Source of the DNA: Acidobacteriota bacterium
GTDB lineage: Bacteria; Acidobacteriota; Terriglobia; Bryobacterales; Bryobacteraceae
Length of the DNA stretch: 48,017 nt
Assembly: GCA_016870915.1 (NCBI GenBank)
Contig: VFZY01000019.1
Location: forward strand, 1-48,017
Reading direction: 5' to 3'
A program made the translations under genes and the position numbers. Shown in pieces: positions 13,617 to 22,554 of this stretch. The notes under the pieces were generated by a model. It searched no databases, was not told the origin of the DNA, and worked only from the letters and a program-made list of their open reading frames with translations. Within the stretch, counting starts at the first letter, position 1. Each line of letters starts with the position of its first letter.

Positions 13617-14864
13617 ATGGCAACCGATCGTAGAACCTTCCTGGCGGGCGCGGCGGCACTGGCCGCGCCGGCACAATCGGCCGAGCCCGACTGGGCGAAG
13701 ATTCGCCAGGAGTTCCCGTGGAATGAGCGCCAGCTCTTCATGAACCCCGCCGGCTGGCACCCGATGCGCCGCGCGGCCATTGCCGCCATGCAGCGCTACC
13801 TGGAATACAAGCTGCTGGGCCCGGGCGATGGACGCGAACGGGCGGCCAGTGGTATGCAGGAGGAGGCTCGCCAGGGCTTCGCGCGTCTGATCAATGCCCA
13901 GCCTTCCGAAGTGGCCTTCGTTCAGAGCACGCTGATGGGCGAGAACATCACGAACATGGCTCTGGGCATTGTGCCCGGCGGCCCCTGGAACGTGGTGACC
14001 GACGAACTGCACTATGAGAGCGCCATCTACATGTACCGTTCCATGCAGCGCCAGGGCCTGGATGTGCGCGTGGTGAAGATGCGGGATTGGCATGTGCCTG
14101 TGGAGGATGTGGCTCGCGTGGTGGACAAGAAGACGCGCCTCGTTGCCTGCTCGCTTGTGTCCTTCCTGAACGGTGTGCGCGCCGACGCCAAGGCGCTCTC
14201 CGATCTGGCCCATGCCCACGGCGCGTTCCTCTACACGGACGTGATTCAGGCCGCGGGCGCGGTGCCCATCGACGTGAAGGCGCTTGGCATCGACTTCTGC
14301 GCCTGCTCCGGCTACAAGTTCCTGATGGGTGACAGGGGGCTGGGGTTCTTGTATGTCCGGCAGGACCTGCAGGGCCGCGTGGCGAAGCGTTTCCAATACG
14401 GCGACCGGCAGTTCAGCAACCCTCGCTACCATATGTTCCCGCATGATCCGCCCGGCGAACGCCCCTGCTCTTTCCAGCAGCGCGACGGGGCCGGGGCGCA
14501 CTATGAGGTGGGCAACATCGCGAACGTGGTGGCCGCCGGCCATGCCGAAAACCTCCGCTTCATCCATGAACTTGGCGTGGACCGGATTCAGGCCCGGGTC
14601 AAGCCGATGGTGGAAAAGCTGCGCCGCGAACTGCCCGTGCTGGGTTACCCGGGAATGACGCCCGCCGGCACGCCCACGCCCATCTCATCCTTTGTGGTTG
14701 AGAAGCCGGCGGAACTGGCCGCGAAGATGAAGCGTGCGGGCATCGACGTGAAGGTGCAGTGGAACCAGATGCGCGTCTCGGTCTCGGTGTATCACGCGAT
14801 GGCTGACATTGACCGCTTTCTCAACGCCGCGTCTTCTTTCTCAGCGCCAAGTCTTGGAGAATGA
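13617..14864 (+). CDS. Tat-exported class V aminotransferase (isopenicillin-N-epimerase-like)
   Basis: 415 residues from the ATG at 13617. The N-terminus MATDRRTFLAGAAALAAPA is a twin-arginine signal (RR-x-F-L), implying folded, PLP-loaded export. The fold-type I core shows FMNPAGWHPM, EVAFVQSTLMGENI, FLYTDVIQAAGAVPIDV (cofactor aspartate) and CSGYKFLMGDRGLGFLYV, where K234 is the expected PLP lysine. It belongs to the cysteine-desulphurase/isopenicillin-epimerase group. The exact reaction cannot be predicted. It overlaps the MFS gene by ATGA and is divergent from the metallohydrolase. A second exported member lies at 24647-25900. Confidence 0.85.
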   Translation: MATDRRTFLAGAAALAAPAQSAEPDWAKIRQEFPWNERQLFMNPAGWHPMRRAAIAAMQRYLEYKLLGPGDGRERAASGMQEEARQGFARLINAQPSEVAFVQSTLMGENITNMALGIVPGGPWNVVTDELHYESAIYMYRSMQRQGLDVRVVKMRDWHVPVEDVARVVDKKTRLVACSLVSFLNGVRADAKALSDLAHAHGAFLYTDVIQAAGAVPIDVKALGIDFCACSGYKFLMGDRGLGFLYVRQDLQGRVAKRFQYGDRQFSNPRYHMFPHDPPGERPCSFQQRDGAGAHYEVGNIANVVAAGHAENLRFIHELGVDRIQARVKPMVEKLRRELPVLGYPGMTPAGTPTPISSFVVEKPAELAAKMKRAGIDVKVQWNQMRVSVSVYHAMADIDRFLNAASSFSAPSLGE

Positions 14865-16087
14865 ATCGGGACTTCCGGAAGCTCTGGGCCGGGCAGACCA
14901 TCTCCCAGATCGGTTCCCGCGTTTCGCGTGAGGGCCTGCCGTATACCGCCGTCGCGCTGTTGGGCGTCAGCACCGCGGAGATGGGCGTGCTTTCCGCCGT
15001 GCAGGGATTCATGGCGCTGCTGCTTGGCCCCGTGGCGGGCATGGTGGCGGACCGGTATCGCCACCGCCCGATCATGATCGGCACGGATCTGGGCCGCGCG
15101 GCCGTGCTGGCCACGGTGCCGTGGGCCGCGGCCACCGGAAGGCTGAGTTACGAGTGGCTCTTTGCCGTGGCTGTTGCGGCCGGGGTGCTGACGCTGTTCT
15201 TCGATGTGGCTTATCAGGCGCACGTGCCGGTGCTGGTGCGGCGCGAGGAACTGCTGGGTGCCAACGCGAAGCTGATGGCGAGCAATGCCACGGCGGAGAT
15301 GGTGGGTCCGGGGCTGACCGGCTTCCTGATCCAGATGCTGGGCGCGCCGCGGGCGATTCTGCTGGACGCTGTGTCGTTCGTTCTGTCGGCGGTCTCGATT
15401 GCCTGGATCCGTAAGCCGCAGCCGGTCCACACCGGCGCGGCGCCGCCCGAGTTGACCTGGCGCGACGCTGTGGCGGGCATGCGGTTCGTGGCCGGCCACG
15501 CCATCCTGCGGCCACTCGCTCTGCGGACCGCCACGTCGATGTTCTTCTTCGGCTTTTTCATGGCGCTCTACATTCTTTATTGCGTGCGTGAGCTCAACAT
15601 GCGGCCGGCGGTGATCGGCGTGGTGGTGATGCTGGGCGGCGTGTCGAATCTCTGCGGTTCGCTGATCGCGCAGCGGCTGGTGCGCTGGATGCCGCTGGGC
15701 ACGGTGCTGATTCTGAGCACCTTGACGCCTGCCCTTGCCACCTGGCTGATTCCGCTGGCGCCGGCAGAGCCGGTGGGCGCGGCCGTCTTCATGGGCCTTT
15801 CGCAGCTTCTGGGCGACATCGGCTTTCCCGTGTTCTACATCCACGAAATGACGCTGCGGCAGGCCGTGACGCCACCGGCGTTGCTGGGCCGGGTGAATGC
15901 GTCGATGGAGATGATCGCGAAGGGGCTGCTACCCGCGGGATCGCTGGCGAGCGGATTCATCGCGGCTGCCGTGGGAACCAGAGCGACGATGGCGTTGTGC
16001 GCAGCGGGTGTGACGCTGGCTGTCTTGTGGCTGGTGTTCTCGCCGGTGCGCTCGCTGAAGTCGCACGAAGCGGCGGTTACTCCGTGA
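14861..16087 (+). CDS. MFS transporter (EntS/MFS_3-type exporter)
   Basis: 408 residues with about 12 hydrophobic segments. The N-terminus NRDFRKLWAGQTISQIGSR and the loop ADRYRHRPIMIGTDLGRA (the MFS signature D-R-x-x-R-R region between TM2 and TM3) match the MFS_3 group of drug and siderophore exporters. AEMVGPGLTGFLI and FVLSAVSIAWIRKP are also typical. Its start overlaps the aminotransferase stop (ATGA), so the two are likely coupled, suggesting export or uptake of something related to that enzyme. It converges with the DoxX-thioredoxin gene, sharing 11 bp at the 3' ends. Confidence 0.9.
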   Translation: MNRDFRKLWAGQTISQIGSRVSREGLPYTAVALLGVSTAEMGVLSAVQGFMALLLGPVAGMVADRYRHRPIMIGTDLGRAAVLATVPWAAATGRLSYEWLFAVAVAAGVLTLFFDVAYQAHVPVLVRREELLGANAKLMASNATAEMVGPGLTGFLIQMLGAPRAILLDAVSFVLSAVSIAWIRKPQPVHTGAAPPELTWRDAVAGMRFVAGHAILRPLALRTATSMFFFGFFMALYILYCVRELNMRPAVIGVVVMLGGVSNLCGSLIAQRLVRWMPLGTVLILSTLTPALATWLIPLAPAEPVGAAVFMGLSQLLGDIGFPVFYIHEMTLRQAVTPPALLGRVNASMEMIAKGLLPAGSLASGFIAAAVGTRATMALCAAGVTLAVLWLVFSPVRSLKSHEAAVTP

Positions 16088-17006
16088 AGCCGAGTTTCTT
16101 CAATTCGCCGTAGGGCTCGGCGTCGTCCCAGCGTGTGAACCGCGCCACCTGCCGGCCGTTCTCGACGGCCACGCCATAGGGGTAGGCGGTGTAGCCGAAC
16201 TGATCCTTCACTTTCTCAAAGTCGTTGGTGATGCCGGCCTGCAAGCCCGTGGCGGTGAGGAACCCGGCGGCGAAGTGCTTCTGGGTTACGGGCACGCCGA
16301 TGACCGGATTGCCCAGCCAGTTGAGTTTCGACATCTTCTGCGCGGCGTGGTAGCAGTGCATGCACTCCGGGTCAAAGAAGAAGAGGAAGGCGCGGCCGTT
16401 CTTCAGGTTGCGCTCCTCTCCAGCGACGGTGATGCTTTCAGGCGCAGGATCCCCGGTCTGCCGGGCGAGCGCCACGCCGTAAGAGACCAGCGCGAAGACC
16501 GTGGTGCTGGCGAGAATCACGCCCGCCGTGCGCACGCCTTCCGGCGGCCGCGACCACAGCGCGGCAAGAGCTGCCAGCGCCAGCATCACCGCGTCGCCAA
16601 TGAAGAAGCCCGGCCCTACCGCCCGCTTCACCCACGGAAAACAACTGCACTCCTGCCCGCGGAGAGCTTCGTAATAGAAGCCGACGTGCGCCATGAACGC
16701 CACCAGCATCAAAGCCGTGATCCAGGCGCCCCAGCGGCGCAGACGCGGGATGACGAGCAGAACGGCGGCGAAGGTTTCGCCAATGCCCAACGCCAGAGTG
16801 AACGGCTGGATGAGGAAGCCGGGCGCCTTGGCCTGCATCAGCCGGATGGATGCCTCCAGCGGATCGGTCAACTTCCAGATGCCGGCGACGGCAAACAGAA
16901 GCGCAAGCAACACCGCGGCGATGGCCCCTGAATACGACTTCCAGGCCGGCGGCTCTGAAAAGGCGACGGCGGGGGCCTGTGCCATACTGTCGTCCATGTT
17001 GACCAT
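16077..17006 (-). CDS. DoxX/MauE-like membrane protein with periplasmic thioredoxin domain
   Basis: 309 residues from the ATG at 17006, which has an AGGA six bases upstream; internal ATGs at 16997 and 16985 are alternatives. Four membrane segments in residues 25-175 (AVLLALLFAVAGIWKLTDP, PFTLALGIGETFAAVLLVI, WITALMLVAFMAHVGFYY, AVMLALAALAALW) form a DoxX/MauE module. The loop RGQECSCFPW contains two cysteines typical of MauE-type redox proteins. A thioredoxin-like domain follows with FFFDPECMHCYHA, the CxxC being at about 215-218. It probably shuttles disulphide or thiol equivalents across the membrane. At its first ATG the 5' end overlaps the divergent amidohydrolase by 11 bp. Confidence 0.85.
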   Translation of the reverse strand: MVNMDDSMAQAPAVAFSEPPAWKSYSGAIAAVLLALLFAVAGIWKLTDPLEASIRLMQAKAPGFLIQPFTLALGIGETFAAVLLVIPRLRRWGAWITALMLVAFMAHVGFYYEALRGQECSCFPWVKRAVGPGFFIGDAVMLALAALAALWSRPPEGVRTAGVILASTTVFALVSYGVALARQTGDPAPESITVAGEERNLKNGRAFLFFFDPECMHCYHAAQKMSKLNWLGNPVIGVPVTQKHFAAGFLTATGLQAGITNDFEKVKDQFGYTAYPYGVAVENGRQVARFTRWDDAEPYGELKKLGFTE

Positions 17007-18618
17007 TGTAGTCCTGTTGGCACTGGCTGCCCACGCGCAGGACGCAACCCTGGTGATTGAGAACGCGCGCGTCTACGCCAAGCCGGGCGCGGCGCCGGTC
17101 TCCATGGTGGTGTTGCGGGATGGCCGCGTGGTCGCGTTGGGCGATGCGGCACGCAAGCTCATCGGAACGTCGACCAAGCGGATTGATGCCGCGGGGCGCG
17201 CGGTGCTTCCGGGCCTGATCGACTCGCACGTGCACATGCGGGGCCTGGGCGACATGCTGGAAAGCTTCGACTTCCGCCATGTTCGAACGGTACAAGAAGT
17301 GGCGAGCGCGGTAGCGAAGAGAGGGGCGGCGCTGCCCAAGGGCCAGTGGATTCGCGGGCGGAACTGGGACCAGACCAATTGGGGCGGCGCTCTGCCCACC
17401 GCGGAGATTCTGACCGCGGCCGCGCCCGACCATCCGGTGTTCCTGTCGCGTGTGGACGGCCATGCGGCGTGGGTGAACCGGCGCGCGCTCGACGTGGCGG
17501 GCATCACGGCCGCAACGGCTGATCCGCACGGCGGCAAGATCATTCGCGACTCGCGCGGTGAGCCCACCGGTGTTCTCATCGATCGCGCGCAGGCGCTGGT
17601 TTCACGCCACATTCCCGCCCCCAGCGATGATGAGGTGCGCGCGCGGCTGCGCCGTGCGGCGCGCGAGTGCGCCCGCCTGGGGCTGACGAGCGTGCATGAC
17701 GCGGGCATCGGAGCCGCTGAGCTTCGGGCGTATCGCGCGCTGATCGCGGCGGGCGAACTGCCGGTGCGAGTCTACGCGATGATCGGCGGTGAGGGCGATC
17801 TGTGGCGCGAGTATCTGACGCGAGGGATTGAGGTATCGCCGCAGCTTACGGTGCGCTCCATCAAGCTGGTGGCGGACGGCGCCATGGGTTCGGGCGGCGC
17901 CGCGTTCTGGCAGCCGTACTCGGATGAGAAATCGAACAGCGGCTTGCTGATTCTGGACCGCGCCGCCGTTGAGCGCGTGGCCCGCGCCGCCGTGGCCAAG
18001 GGTTTTCAGGTGAACACGCACGCCATCGGCGACCGCGCCAATCGCACGGTGCTTGAAGCTTACGCGGCCGTGCTGGGCGGCGGCAACGGCAAGCGGTTTC
18101 GCATTGAACACGCGCAGGTGGTGTCGCTGCCGGACTTTGACCTGTTTCGCGCCAACTCCATTGTTGCCTCGATGCAAGCCACGCATGCCACCAGCGATAT
18201 GCGGTGGGCGGAGAGGCGTCTGGGTCCCGACCGGGTGAGCGGCGCCTACGCCTGGCGGCGCATGTTGAAGTATGGCATTCCGCTGGCCAACGGCAGCGAC
18301 TTTCCGGTGGAAGATCCGAACCCGCTGTGGGGGTTCCACGCCGCCATCACGCGCCAGGATCACACCGGGCAGCCGGCCGGCGGCTGGCGTCCCGATGAGC
18401 GCCTGTCACGCGCCGAGGCGCTGCACAGTTGGACCGTGGGCGGCGCCTACGCCGCGTTTGAAGAACAGGAGAAGGGAACGCTCGAACCGGGTCGCCTGGC
18501 CGATCTGATTGTGCTGTCGAAAGACATTCTGGCGGTGCCGGAGCGCGAGATTCTGGAGGCTCGTGTGCTGATGACGGTGCTGGGCGGCCGTGTGGTTTAT
18601 CGCGACCCGAAGTTCTGA
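16996..18618 (+). CDS. YtcJ-like metal-dependent amidohydrolase, secreted
   Basis: 540 residues from the ATG at 16996; the upstream open frame is antisense. MLTIVVLLALAAHAQ is a signal peptide. The amidohydrolase_3 architecture is clear: VLPGLIDSHVHMRGLGD (metal H-x-H), GQWIRGRNWDQTNWGG, VFLSRVDGHAAWVN, LGLTSVHDAGIGAAEL, VNTHAIGDRANR, FRIEHAQVVS and LANGSDFPVEDPNPLWGF (metal aspartate). The C-terminus EKGTLEPGRLADLIVLSKD is the usual end strand. Substrates of YtcJ relatives are mostly unknown. There is no room for a separate promoter between it and the divergent DoxX-thioredoxin gene. It ends 22 bp inside the 3' end of the small DoxX gene. Confidence 0.92.
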   Translation: MLTIVVLLALAAHAQDATLVIENARVYAKPGAAPVSMVVLRDGRVVALGDAARKLIGTSTKRIDAAGRAVLPGLIDSHVHMRGLGDMLESFDFRHVRTVQEVASAVAKRGAALPKGQWIRGRNWDQTNWGGALPTAEILTAAAPDHPVFLSRVDGHAAWVNRRALDVAGITAATADPHGGKIIRDSRGEPTGVLIDRAQALVSRHIPAPSDDEVRARLRRAARECARLGLTSVHDAGIGAAELRAYRALIAAGELPVRVYAMIGGEGDLWREYLTRGIEVSPQLTVRSIKLVADGAMGSGGAAFWQPYSDEKSNSGLLILDRAAVERVARAAVAKGFQVNTHAIGDRANRTVLEAYAAVLGGGNGKRFRIEHAQVVSLPDFDLFRANSIVASMQATHATSDMRWAERRLGPDRVSGAYAWRRMLKYGIPLANGSDFPVEDPNPLWGFHAAITRQDHTGQPAGGWRPDERLSRAEALHSWTVGGAYAAFEEQEKGTLEPGRLADLIVLSKDILAVPEREILEARVLMTVLGGRVVYRDPKF

Positions 18619-19025
18619 CGCTCGAACAGGCGGCCGAGCACGGGCAACTCCGCGCGATGCAGGAAGAGCACGGCGCCCGAAGCCAGGAAGACGGCCACAG
18701 CCAGGGCGAACAGTTCGCCATGGTCATCCACGGCTGGAATCGCGATGCCCAGCCTGGTGAGATGGCTCAGGATGGCGCCGGTGATCACGCCGAGTGAGAG
18801 TGCGGCGCCATAGACTGTGGTGGCCGGAAGCAGAATGAGCACGGCGGCGACGAGTTCCACAATGCCTGAGCCGATGCGGCCCCAGGGCTCGGCGCCCAGA
18901 GTGGAGAAGATGTAGACGGATTCGCGGGCGCCGGTGAACTTGAAGAACAGCGTCTGCAGAAGAATGACGGCCACGGTGGCGCGCAGCAGCCAGCTAACGA
19001 GGTTGAAGGTCCTGAAATGGTCCAT
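18597..19025 (-). CDS. DoxX-family membrane protein
   Basis: 142 residues from the ATG at 19025, preceded by AGGAG at a good distance; the longer frame upstream is a shadow. Four hydrophobic segments are present (WLLRATVAVILLQTLFFKF, IGSGIVELVAAVLILLP, YGAALSLGVITGAILSHL, ALAVAVFLASGAVLFLH), the standard DoxX layout. DoxX proteins are often linked to quinone or thiosulphate redox processes, but the function here is unknown. It is the last gene of the operon running down from about 23710 and overlaps the acyltransferase gene by 32 bp. Confidence 0.85.
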   Translation of the reverse strand: MDHFRTFNLVSWLLRATVAVILLQTLFFKFTGARESVYIFSTLGAEPWGRIGSGIVELVAAVLILLPATTVYGAALSLGVITGAILSHLTRLGIAIPAVDDHGELFALAVAVFLASGAVLFLHRAELPVLGRLFERQNFGSR

Positions 19026-20817
19026 GATGTTTCTCCTGGTAGTTGAGGAATTGGGCGGCCTCCTGCTTGCCCAGGTACCGTTCCAGCAGCGGACGGCCGG
19101 TGCGCATGAGGTCAACGAGGATTAATCCATCGAGGGCGCCGGCAAATTCCGGGTCGACGTTGAAGCCCAGCAGGCGGCCGCCCAGCTTTAGGTATTGACG
19201 CAAGAGCACGGGGACGCCGGGTTTTGCCGGGTCCACGTCGGCCAGGATGCCGGAGAGATCGTCTAAGGATTGACAGGCTTCGCCTGTTTGGCAGGCTTCG
19301 CGTGTTTGACAGGCTCCACCCCAAGCATCCAACCGCCGGGGCGCATGGCGCGGGCGCACGGCGCTGATCAGGCTGTCGAGCTGCGCATGACGCTCCAGAT
19401 ACGAAATGATCAGTTCGCGGGACATCGCCTGATACTGGTTGCTGATGCTGACCGGGCCGAAGAGCACGCGGTACCGCGGGTTGCACGCGACGTACTTGCC
19501 GATGCCTTTCCACAGCAACAGCAGCGGCGTGAACCCTTTCTGATACTCCTGGCGCACGAAGGAGCGGCCGAGTTCCAGGGCGGGTCCGATGGCGCGCAGA
19601 AACGAGGGGTGGTAGTGGAAGAGAGTTCCGGTGTAGATGGGCCGCACGACATCGGTTCCGGCCAGACGGTAGCCGCCGGCGATCTCGCGACGCTCCGGGT
19701 TCCAGAGAAAGAGTTGGAGGTAGTGGGCGTCGAAGCGGTCCGTATCGAGCGCGCGGCCGGTGCCTTCGCCTTCCGCGCGAAAGGTGATCTCGCGCAGGCG
19801 GGCGATCTCGCGCATGGTGGCTGGCAGGGAGGGTCCATGGACCAGATAGACCTGGAGTCCGTTTGATTCGGCGAGCCGCGCTTCCGCGGGCAAGGCCGCA
19901 ATCTCCGCCGCGATGGCTTCCGGGGGCGTGGGTTCGGCGATGGGCTCGGATTGAGGCGCGCGCGCCGTGCGGCCAAGGAGCGGGCGGCGGGTCTGAGGCT
20001 TGAACGTCTGGCGCGAAGCCAACAGATGCGTGCGCCAGCGCAGGTAGGCAATGCATTGGTTGTGGCTGGCAAAGCCGGCCAGCTTCGCGGAGCCGATGGC
20101 CTTGCCGATGCGAACCTCAACCTGCGCGTTGCGCTTGTTCAATAACTCGCGCGCCAGCAGCGCGGTGCGAGCCGCCGGATGGATCAAGCCCGCGGCCTGA
20201 AACAGAGCGCTGTTGCGGCCCGCCACGTGAATGGGAACCACGTTGAGTTCCGTGGATCGCGCGGCAAGACGGGCCAGGCGCGCGATGGCGGGATTCCAGT
20301 CTCCTTCCCGGACGTTGGCGCCGCGCAGATGCGCGACTTCGCCGGCGGGGAACACCACCAGGGCGCCGCCTTGTTCCAGGTGGCGTAGCGCGGCGCGCAT
20401 GCCGGAGGCGCTCGATTGGGTCTGGCATCCTGGATCGACCGGGATCACGGTGGAGGCAAGCTCCGGGATGAGTGTGAGAATGCCGTTGGCCAGGAATTTG
20501 ACGTCTGAGCGGCGCTCGCCGATCAGTTGCGCGAGAACGGCGCTTTCGAGAATGCCGAACGGATGGTTGGCCACGATGAGCAGCGCGCCTGAGCGCGGGA
20601 TGTTCCGCAGGCTTACGGGTTCCACCGCGCAGGTGACGTTCAGCAGCCGCAGCAGCTTGTGGGTCAACGGTTCCGGCCCTGGCATGGCGCGCAGGGTCTC
20701 ATAGGTGTCCGACGCTTCATCCAGCGCGAGCGCGCGGGCAGCCAGCCGTGACGCGAAAGGGGGCAGGCGAAACGGGATCAGTTGGTCGAGCGCCGCTTTG
20801 AGGTTGAGAGTAGCCAC
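18994..20817 (-). CDS. Bifunctional lysophospholipid acyltransferase / GNAT-like acyltransferase (OlsF-like)
   Basis: 607 residues from a GTG at 20817. The N-terminal PlsC-type domain (about 75-265) has IVANHPFGILESA (His-x5-acid motif) and GALVVFPAGEVAHLR. The C-terminal GNAT-like domain (about 325-500) resembles OlsB-type N-acyltransferases: REITFRAEGEGTGRALDTDR, HYLQLFLWNPERREIAGGYR, ALELGRSFVRQEYQKGFTP and LFGPVSISNQY. This pair in one chain is the layout of OlsF, which makes ornithine lipids by N-acylation and O-acylation; that assignment is an inference. A short 18-bp tandem repeat interrupts the tail at 19272-19318. It overlaps the upstream gene by 40 bp. Confidence 0.8.
   Translation of the reverse strand: MATLNLKAALDQLIPFRLPPFASRLAARALALDEASDTYETLRAMPGPEPLTHKLLRLLNVTCAVEPVSLRNIPRSGALLIVANHPFGILESAVLAQLIGERRSDVKFLANGILTLIPELASTVIPVDPGCQTQSSASGMRAALRHLEQGGALVVFPAGEVAHLRGANVREGDWNPAIARLARLAARSTELNVVPIHVAGRNSALFQAAGLIHPAARTALLARELLNKRNAQVEVRIGKAIGSAKLAGFASHNQCIAYLRWRTHLLASRQTFKPQTRRPLLGRTARAPQSEPIAEPTPPEAIAAEIAALPAEARLAESNGLQVYLVHGPSLPATMREIARLREITFRAEGEGTGRALDTDRFDAHYLQLFLWNPERREIAGGYRLAGTDVVRPIYTGTLFHYHPSFLRAIGPALELGRSFVRQEYQKGFTPLLLLWKGIGKYVACNPRYRVLFGPVSISNQYQAMSRELIISYLERHAQLDSLISAVRPRHAPRRLDAWGGACQTREACQTGEACQSLDDLSGILADVDPAKPGVPVLLRQYLKLGGRLLGFNVDPEFAGALDGLILVDLMRTGRPLLERYLGKQEAAQFLNYQEKHHGPFQDLQPR
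19272..19318. repeat. Intragenic 18-bp tandem repeat with palindromic core
   Basis: About 2.6 copies of an imperfect 18-bp unit (GACAGGCTTCGCCTGTTT, then GGCAGGCTTCGCGTGTTT, then GACAGGCT) lie in the acyltransferase gene. The first unit holds a perfect hairpin: ACAGGC, loop TTC, GCCTGT (19273-19287). It encodes an ACQT-x-EACQT-type cysteine-bearing tract that looks unrelated to the enzyme fold, suggesting expansion or insertion of a small palindromic repeat. Confidence 0.7.
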
Positions 20818-21563
20818 GGCGATGGATCACCCAGGCGGTGCGCGGTATTCCCGGCTGTGGCGGGAAGACCGGTGCGCAGCGTGAACCAGCCGCCCGATTT
20901 CAAAAGCCGGCCCTGGAACGTGGCGGGCTGCGCCGTGAGATGCGCAACCTGCCGTGAGAGCGGCCGGCCTTCCGCGCCGGCCAACAGCACCAGCCGCGCG
21001 ACGCCGGCGCTGTCGCGCACCAGGAGAGCGGCGGGAATGCCACCGCGCAGGCAGGCTTGGGCACAGCCGCGATGCGGCACTCCCTGGCCCGGGTTCATCA
21101 CGCCGAGGTAGCACTTGGTGTCCACCACTTCGCCGGTGAGGGAGAAGGCGCCGAGATCAAGGTCCGCGGTGTCCGGCAGCGCCGGGCCGCGTTCGGTGAG
21201 GGAAGCGGGCTCGATTTCGACCATGCGGATGCCCTCGCGTTCAATGAGCGACCCGCGAAGCGTGACCTGACGGCCGGCGAACGGCCGCACGGCTTCGTCC
21301 GCGCCGTACTTACCCGAAAGGACGAGCAGCAGGCGGGCGCCGGCGACGCGAAGCATCGGGTATGGCCAGAGTTCGACAGCGCCCTCAAATTCCGTGGAGC
21401 GGCCGAACTCGAAGCGGGCAGGCGCGGGCGGTGTCTGGCCGGCCGTGAGAGCGATGCCAATGAAGGCCGCGCCAGCACCGATCACGAGCCAGGTGAAAGC
21501 CATCCAACGGCGCATGGATCGTGATGCCTGGGGCTGATAGCCGACGTAGAAATCGTCAGTCAT
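20778..21563 (-). CDS. Membrane-anchored protein of unknown function with conserved Cys motif
   Basis: 261 residues from the ATG at 21563, eight bases inside the end of the Rieske gene. An N-terminal anchor (MAFTWLVIGAGAAFIGIAL) is followed by a soluble region. The notable part is GEVVDTKCYLGVMNPG followed by HRGCAQACLRGGIPAALLV: four cysteines and a histidine in a compact pattern that could bind a metal or cofactor. I have the impression of a conserved family accompanying Rieske or molybdopterin-type redox proteins, but cannot name it. The strict overlap with the Rieske/ferric-reductase gene supports a joint redox function. Confidence 0.75.
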   Translation of the reverse strand: MTDDFYVGYQPQASRSMRRWMAFTWLVIGAGAAFIGIALTAGQTPPAPARFEFGRSTEFEGAVELWPYPMLRVAGARLLLVLSGKYGADEAVRPFAGRQVTLRGSLIEREGIRMVEIEPASLTERGPALPDTADLDLGAFSLTGEVVDTKCYLGVMNPGQGVPHRGCAQACLRGGIPAALLVRDSAGVARLVLLAGAEGRPLSRQVAHLTAQPATFQGRLLKSGGWFTLRTGLPATAGNTAHRLGDPSPWLLSTSKRRSTN

Positions 21564-22554
21564 GAGGCTTGCAAGGCTCCGGGTGCACATAGACGCGGCC
21601 CTGTTCGACGCGCGTGCGATAGGTGGGCACACGGTCCTTGAAGGGCGGCGGCGATATGCCGGTGGCGGGGTGGTATTGATAGCCGTGCCAGGGACAGGTG
21701 ACGCAGCCGTTGATGATGCGGCCTTCGCCCAAGGGTCCGTTCTGGTGGCGGCAGACGTTGGAGAGCGCGGAGAAGTGTCCCTGGTGGCGAAAGATCGCGA
21801 TGCGTTCTCCGCCGATGCTGACCACTTTGGCCCGGCCTTCGGCGATATCATCCATGGGGCACACGGGCACGAAGCCGTCGAGGGTCTGTTGCGGACTTGC
21901 TTCATCAGCCGCCGATTCGCGCCGGGCCGCCGCCATGTGCAGGGTCGTGATGGCGAGCAGACCCACGAGGAGGGGCGTGGCGAGCAGAGGGCTTGTTTCG
22001 GCCTGCGCGGAGCCGAAGGCGACATGCGCCACCACCAGGGCGTAGGCTCCGTAGACAGCCATGTGCAGTGATTTCCAGATGCGGGGCGTGAGGGCGTGCA
22101 GCCAGAAATCGTGGCTGGTGGCTGCCATGAGGAAGAGAATGACGATTGCGGCCAGCCCGAACTGTTCGAACGGCACGTTTCCGGGAAGACCGCTCGCAAG
22201 CAGGCTGGCGAGCGGGTTGTCATGGCCGAAGCCATGGAATTGAATTGTGGCGAAGGTTCCGTGGATAAGGGCAGCGAAGAACATCACGACGCCCAGATGG
22301 CGGCGGTTGTAGAGCAGCGGCAGGAAGCGTGGATTGAGGCGGCAAAGGGGACCGATGGCCAGGATGAGATGCAACAGCAGGAACGCCAGCGTGCCGAAGC
22401 CGCGAATGACGAGTGTTTCGATCGTGGCGGCGGGAAACAGCGCCGCCCCGCCGGCCACAAACAGCGCCAGATAGACCAGGCAGATGGCGGCGACGGTCAG
22501 GTCGTAGAGTTTCTTCTGGCGGTTCCACAGGACCGCCTGATGGACGAGGCTCAA
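21556..22554 (-). CDS. Ferric-reductase-like transmembrane protein fused to a Rieske [2Fe-2S] domain
   Basis: 332 residues from a TTG at 22554, which overlaps the previous stop (TTGA) and has GGGAG eight bases upstream; an in-frame ATG at 22608 is possible but lies inside the preceding small gene. Residues 15-210 hold about six membrane helices with histidines placed as haem-b ligands (LLLHLILAIGPLCRLNP, RRHLGVVMFFAALIHGTF, WKSLHMAVYGAYALVVAHVA), the ferric-reductase/MsrQ-like fold. The C-terminal Rieske domain has C268-R-H270 and C287-P-W-H290 with 16 residues between, an intact cluster site. It probably passes electrons across the membrane from haem to Rieske centre. Confidence 0.88.
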   Translation of the reverse strand: MSLVHQAVLWNRQKKLYDLTVAAICLVYLALFVAGGAALFPAATIETLVIRGFGTLAFLLLHLILAIGPLCRLNPRFLPLLYNRRHLGVVMFFAALIHGTFATIQFHGFGHDNPLASLLASGLPGNVPFEQFGLAAIVILFLMAATSHDFWLHALTPRIWKSLHMAVYGAYALVVAHVAFGSAQAETSPLLATPLLVGLLAITTLHMAAARRESAADEASPQQTLDGFVPVCPMDDIAEGRAKVVSIGGERIAIFRHQGHFSALSNVCRHQNGPLGEGRIINGCVTCPWHGYQYHPATGISPPPFKDRVPTYRTRVEQGRVYVHPEPCKPHD

